Shown here piece by piece: positions 58,716 to 64,000 of a stretch of 64,000 bases of DNA. This DNA is from Drosophila persimilis. Its lineage: Eukaryota; Arthropoda; Insecta; Diptera; Drosophilidae. The translations under genes were made by a program, and so were the position numbers. The first letter of the stretch is position 1, and each line of letters begins with the position of its first letter. Below the pieces are notes generated by a model. It searched no databases and had not been told where the DNA came from. It saw nothing but the letters and a program-made list of their open reading frames with translations. The stretch covers positions 1,612,001 to 1,676,000 of the forward strand of contig NW_020825312.1 in NCBI RefSeq assembly GCF_003286085.1, written 5' to 3'.

Positions 58716-61184
58716 AGTGTTGAAAAAGGGCGGGAAAACGTTGCCGACGAGCAAAGTAAACAACAAGTTTTTATAGTTCTTTGGAACAACGACTCTTGGG
58801 AGACTGGGGGTCTCCAACTTGAGTGAGTCTCCAAAGGGGAAGGGAGAGAGAGAGAGAGCGAGCGGCGCCCCACCTGCAGCTGCATTATGCAAATGTCGCG
58901 AATTGCGTAGCAAACGAAATAATCTTTTTTTTTTTTTCTTTTTTGCTGCATTAATTTATTCCGGTTCCGCGGCAGTGCAAAGTTGAGGTTTTTCTCCATT
59001 TTTGTTTTTTTTTTTGTTTGTTTGAAGGGCATTTCAAAACCACTTTTAGCCACGCTCTCCCGCTTGTTCGACTGCGGGGAGATTATGCTCCACATATGAT
59101 CCGAGTTAGGGCCAAGTCCCAGCCCCAGTCCCAGACCTGGCCACAAACCAGTTCCAGCAAGCAACTTTTTTGTGACAACTTTTTCAACAAAAAAAAAAAA
59201 GAAAGAAAAAAAACGAAAAAAAGCAGATGATGATCATCATAATCATCAGGTGGGGGGGAGAGTGGGGGGGAGCAGCTCTCACAAAAGGTTGGAAAAAAAG
59301 CGCTGAACAGATCGCGCGAGCGGAACAAAACAACAGGCGGGCTGGCAATCTAACACGCCCGAAATCGGTCTTTATCTTTATCTTTAACAAGACATACCAG
59401 CTATAGGAGGAGACCCGACCCAGTAGTAGCCGTGCACATGCCCCGTCATGATGTTGATGGGTTCTGTCCTTATCTAGGGTTTGGCAACAGGCACATGTAC
59501 ACACATGTACGTAGATCTTCAGAGCCTCAAAGTTTGTACAAAACAATGACAAATCTAACATTCTTTTAAGCAAATGAGATACCACCCACCCCATTGTATG
59601 GAAAGGAAATACCCATTCCGTTGGTGACTTAATTCCCACACCTTTCACACACACACACATTCCCCCCATAGCTCATTATTTGACAGCACACAGAGGAGTA
59701 ATTGTGTTTATCGATTAGGAGGGGGTAACAGTACCTAGAAATTTCCCAAAGCCAAGCTAAAGGATTGCCCACCAAGAAATTCCCCCGTCTATAAAGAATA
59801 TTTCCCTCATTACCTTGCCAATAGGCATTGTCCCACTTTTTAGTTCAATAATTAATTCATTCTAGAGTTTCTAGGGAAACTTGACTCTGACTTAACACGC
59901 TTTCGGTTAAGAAATGACTAAGTTGTTTTTGGTTGGGTTGTTGTTGGGAAATATATGAGCGGACTTGTTAATTCCAGCTAAATGATGACGCACTATCTTA
60001 GGGTTGGGGATGTTGTGCCATCCAATAATACACGCTTCATCTACAGAGTGTTCTAATGTTGCCCATCCAGAGGGTCAAATCGTAGATATCGATATCGAGA
60101 GATATCGAGGGCAACGATTGCCGGAGCTGGAAGCCGCCTGCAAATGCAAACAGCAGATGCAAAACAAAAAGATGCCATTGCGGAGGGGTTTCTCTCCTCT
60201 TTTGTTCTATGGTATGTACATGTACATGGATCCCAAAAAGGCTTTCGCTTTTCACAATCAAATAAGGTCCCATTGTGAATCTGTAGCCCCAAATCTCGAT
60301 GACTAATCGCCGCAGATATCGGAAGTGCAGAGCCCATTTCGGCCTAAAGGCATTGCCAGAGTCTGGACGGCCGGCAGGGAATTGCTATTCAGATCACACT
60401 CTCGGAAGGGAAGGCGGGACGACATCAATTGTGGCCATAAAAAGGCCGAGCACGGACCAGGCCCCCGGACAATGGGCGGCACGCGGCGGCACGTTGCACG
60501 GTGGGGGTTTTGGGTGGGCTATCAGAGAGACGGGTGGGGAGGGGGGAGGAGGAGAAATATTCCCACGAATCGATAATGACATTTAATAAACAGCAGGACG
60601 ATAATATTTATTTAGTTAGTACTCCGTTCTGTGTCCATATGTCCCTGTCTGTCACTCTGTTTTCTGCAGAGATCGCATGCTTTCCCGCTCGCACTTCTCA
60701 TGCTCCGTCCCTGTCGCTTATATGTATGTGCAATATTTCTGTCCCACTCTCTTTAGATCTGCCATTTCTCTTGCTCACGTTCTGCTTTGAAGTTCTCTCT
60801 TTTACTCTGTGTTTAATGGAACTCTATTTATATCTCTCTCTATCCCCTTTTGGACTCCGCAAAGATCACCGTCCTTCCTTCTCCCTCGCTCTGTGTTCCA
60901 CTGAACTCTATTTATATCCCTCCCTTTCGCCCTTCCGCTCTTCTCTTTTTTTCTTTTGCTCCTTTGGGATTGGGAATTGATTTGCTTATCAGCCGCGCTC
61001 CGTGGAATTTTTGAATAATTGAATTTATCGCGCGGCGCAAACGCAACAGAAACCGTTATTTGTCCAACGGCGGAATGGCACAGCAAAATACACAGAAAAA
61101 AGAGGCGGCAAAAACAAAACGAACTCGTGGGTTGGGTGTGGGGTGGTTGTATGTGGGTGGTAAGGGTAGTTGTACGGTACTTAC
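58019..61184 (-). other. Crtc: Probable Crtc 5' UTR intron
   Basis: A minus-strand donor gtaagt (plus acttac 61179-61184) and a possible acceptor just before the Crtc ATG (acaccag|gac) suggest a 3.1-kb intron. Contents are low complexity: GATACA repeats (58440-58463), a CT/GT repeat (58681-58712) and T runs. No nested gene is supported. Confidence 0.4.
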
Positions 61185-62532
61185 ATGCAAAGCGCGCGGC
61201 TAAGACAACAAAAATTTCCTTGGACAAGAGCGACTCTCTCTTTGTGTGTCGGTATTTGGAGTCGGCTCTCTCACTCACTCTCTCTCTCTCTCGTCTCGTC
61301 TCTCGTCCAGTCAACTCCAATTGGATTTGAGATGTTTTTGTTGCTGCAGCCTTTTCTTGATTAAATCTTATTTAAAAGAATTTAATATTTTTGGCGCGCA
61401 GCTTCTGCTGCTTTTATCGTTGTTGCTTTTGCCTAACTCTTTTTTTTTGCGTATTTTTCTCGTTTTGTTACTTTGCCGCGTTTTTGTGTTGCTTATTGGA
61501 ATCCGTTTAGAATTCGTATTGGATCTTGTTTAAACGTTATATTTTGATTGGACTAAAACCAGCTTTGATTTTCGGTTGTTTTTGTTGTTATGTGATAAAA
61601 AAAAAATCGACTTCTAATTGGAGTCTTTAAGTATTTCTTCTTTTTGTTGTTTGCTCGCTTGCACAAACACACGCGCGGGGCTCACGTTTATTGTTTTTTA
61701 CAGAAAAACTGCGACGTTTGTGTTCTTTTTTTGTTTTTGCGCTCTCTCTCAGCTGCTTTTGGCACTTTTTTGTATATTCTTTTGGTTACCGCACGCCGCC
61801 AAAAACTTTTTTTTTGTGTTGCGCCTTTGACCTCTTTTTTTGTATTTCGTTTGTTGCCTTTTGACCCCTTGCCCCTTTGCACAATTTGAGGGGAGTGGGC
61901 AGGGGGATTACAGCACGGCGCAGCAGCAGGCGTCAGCGACGGCGTCGCGTTCCCCTTTTATATTGCATTTCCTTGATATACAGTTATTCTTAGGGGGTCT
62001 GCCTCTGGTCCGATTTGGCTTTTGTTTTTCACACACAAACACACGCACACAGAGAGAGGCACACACACACACACACACAGGCACACACTTTTTTTGGGTG
62101 CAGAAGATGTGGGGATGTGTGTGTAAGGGGGAAGAGTGGGCCAAGGCGCACTTTTCAGCAATCTTTTATTATGCTGCTTCTCCTTTACTTTTCCTGAATT
62201 TTTGCTTTATTTTTGTGTATTTTGTTATATTTTTGTTGCACTCTCGCGCACAGAACAAAAATTATTATTGCTCACGACTGCTGCTGCTGCTGCTGTTTCT
62301 CTTCTTCTTCGCTCATCTTCGTATCTTTTTCGCTGCCTTTTTCGTTCTGCTTTTGAGGCCTCTTACTGGCCTTTGCGATTGTGGGTTATATTATGCCTAA
62401 CACTTAGCCCGCTATTGCGCGTTGTATTTTTTACTATTTATTGCACTTTTGTTTTGTTTTTTCCTTACTTTTTCGTATCTTTTCTTCTGCTGCCTTTAAC
62501 CAACACTGAATTCAGACAGGGACGTATCGATA
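61185..62532 (-). promoter_or_regulatory. Crtc: Probable Crtc first exon and promoter, with consensus DRE
   Basis: A perfect TATCGATA at 62525-62532 sits at the end of repeat copy C. To its left, on the minus strand, lie purine-rich low-complexity sequence and the donor at 61184. Assignment to Crtc is inferred, because no other minus-strand coding begins between here and 58018. Confidence 0.45.
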
Positions 62533-63185
62533 ACATATATCGTCTGCGGCTCATAAATATCCCAAAATATACCGTCTCATACGGTAAAAATACTGATGAA
62601 AAACGAACTTGACCCACTTGACCCCCCTCTATTTAAACAGGCGAACAGCTTGTGTTAAACAGCGGAAAATGATTCTGTTTGTATATTCTTTTTGTATAAC
62701 CATGCTTTCTCTTCATTTTTTAATAAAAAGAAAACGAAATCTGTCCTCTGAAGTGCGCTAAAGTTGTTCAAGTATCCGAATTTTCGTGAAGTGTATCTTA
62801 ATAGCCATTGGGCGACAATGGGTTAATTGTGCTCCTTGCATGATTGGATATCATATTTCTCGATTTTTATATTCGGTTTAATATTTCTAACTATCTAGGA
62901 CTTTCAGCCCTGAAAAAACTGTTTTATACGATTGATGAATCAATTTTCTACAAGATTGGCTAATTTTAAATACCACCTTTCATTGGATAGCTTATAAAAA
63001 ATGGTTTAAGAAAAAATGGTTGAAACATTATTATACATTAAATTTGTCTACACACTTGCAACACATGAACTACATATTTATGTATAAACGAACACTTGTT
63101 GCTCTACAACCGGTGCTATGGGCATCTGTATACCCTATTTCCAATAAATAATATCAAAATTCTGTTTTCAAGCTGCTTTTAAACG
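62521..63185 (-). repeat. Promoter-abutting repeat family, copy C (long form), leading into the Crtc promoter
   Basis: Minus-strand blocks: aaagcagcttgaaaacagaa; ttagccaatcttgtagaaaa; tagatagttagaaatattaa; ccgaatataaaaatcgagaa; attaacccattgtcgcccaa; gtttaaatagaggggggtca; aagtgggtcaagttcg; gagacggtatattttggga; gtatatcgtttatcgata-like end. Same order as copy B. Confidence 0.8.
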
Positions 63186-64000
63186 TTATCACGTTATGTG
63201 GTTATTACAGATTGATACTTTTGGACCTACTGATGCATATTAATTCTTTTCTGTATATATACATCCCGATATCTAGAGATACTGGAGATAAGCGCCAAAG
63301 AGCGATTGTTAGGGAATGGGAATGAGTGACAAGGATAGGAATGCAATCCAATGGAATAAATGGTGCAGGGAAGCACGATATGAGACCGCGGAAACGAAAA
63401 AAATAACCTGCTTATGGAAGTTAATATACCCTATGATCTTTCATTGATTCAAATTTAATCGATTGGTAGAACATGCCATTATATACCGATATATCATAAA
63501 TACACCTCCTTTTTTGTCATAAAAATATACCGAAAAGTATATAATATACAGTAATTGGTCACCTTTTTAGGTATGATGTACATCTATATATGTATATTTG
63601 CTTCTATTTGTAGAAATTTAACCTGAGTGTTTTATTTAGTGGGATGCCTCCGCTGTGATCCCATCCGGATGTTTCCGGTCGTTGAGTTGTCCGTACCTAT
63701 AAGGCATGTACCATGGCCGCCAAGCGCGGCTGCTTCACGCGTGCTACGACAGGTGTCGCTGAGTGCAGGTTTTCGCCGTCAGGTGTCTCTATTTCCTGTG
63801 TAGTTGCCATGTAGCAGAATTATTGCAATGTCAAAACCGTTTTATTTGAAATTTATTTTCCAAGGAGGCCGCCGCCACATGGGCTACGACTAGACGCCCG
63901 ACATCAAAATGATACAGCTCTACAAGGGTACCCGGGTCGAGTAAAAGTATAGCCAATTTCAAACAATAAAATAGGCATCACCGTACTGACGGACTTTCCA
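63186..64000. other. Window end: AT-rich DNA, then a GC-richer stretch that may be transposon debris
   Basis: 63420-63560 has several TATACCG-type strings like those of the repeat family, but no clear alignment. 63650-63960 is GC-richer (for example ggccgccgccacatgggcta), without an intact frame. I cannot name it. A degenerate retrotransposon UTR is my best guess. Confidence 0.25.

Noticed and set aside
61836..62400. 186-codon open frame on the plus strand
   Set aside because: T-rich low-complexity reading of the probable Crtc 5' UTR; Phe/Leu runs without domain structure.

Overview
This is nuclear DNA from a fly of the genus Drosophila. Genes are intron-bearing with GT..AG splice sites, intergenic DNA is AT-rich, polyglutamine runs are frequent, and the gene set is recognisably Drosophila. 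The combination anchor, CG7497-like receptor, Pep, Ndfip, Krn, CG7484 (Sep15-like) and Crtc matches, as I recall it, the 74E-F neighbourhood of D. melanogaster 3L (Muller element D). The proteins differ enough from melanogaster, and a GTCY-bearing 'mini-me'-type element is present, so I suspect an obscura-group species. Both the species and the synteny are inference from memory, not a search.

Layout. 1-7680 (+): 3' half of a Dscam-family receptor gene (FN1 end to FN6, transmembrane helix, alternative cytoplasmic tails, long 3' UTR). 7680-9250: a small SR-rich gene on the minus strand (8370-8921) with a decayed inverted relative at 7886-8334. 9746-10905: a TIR/GTCY mobile element. 11.5-13.7 kb: two copies of a dispersed repeat leading into the anchor promoter. 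14195-22156 (+): anchor (GPR155/LYCHOS family, 13 coding exons, 947 aa). 26533-30082 (+): a prostanoid-receptor-like GPCR (5 coding exons, 426 aa). 30.2-30.96 kb: non-LTR retrotransposon debris. 39381-32320 (-): Pep (4 coding exons, 739 aa). 43430-42645 (-): Ndfip. 44693-43998 (-): Krn, an EGFR ligand. 48324-48971 (+): Sep15-like gene. 58018-55454 (-): Crtc, with a probable promoter near 62.5 kb.

The most unusual structure is a dispersed, probably undescribed repeat family. I count at least eight copies (A, B at 11.5-13.7 kb; three near 40.5-41.5 kb; two head to head at 47.8-48.3 kb; one at 62.5-63.2 kb). Each copy cluster abuts a gene start, and every copy is oriented with the same end toward the adjacent transcription start. 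That end carries housekeeping core-promoter motifs (TATCGATA/DRE, GGTCACAC/Motif 1, and CGGTATATTT, similar to Ohler motif 6). Five gene starts (anchor, Pep, the minus-strand promoter at 47.78 kb, the Sep15-like gene, Crtc) are preceded by it.

Other notable points are an in-frame 48-codon coding-like extension past a TAG in the Dscam tail (readthrough candidate), an 18-bp perfect intronic stem in the same gene, and a prostanoid-like receptor without the usual TM7 arginine. The genes do not form one pathway. They are a typical fly mix: neuronal recognition (Dscam), lysosomal cholesterol/mTORC1 signalling (anchor), a GPCR, an RNA-binding zinc-finger protein (Pep), NEDD4 adaptor (Ndfip), EGFR ligand (Krn), ER thioredoxin-like protein and a CREB coactivator.
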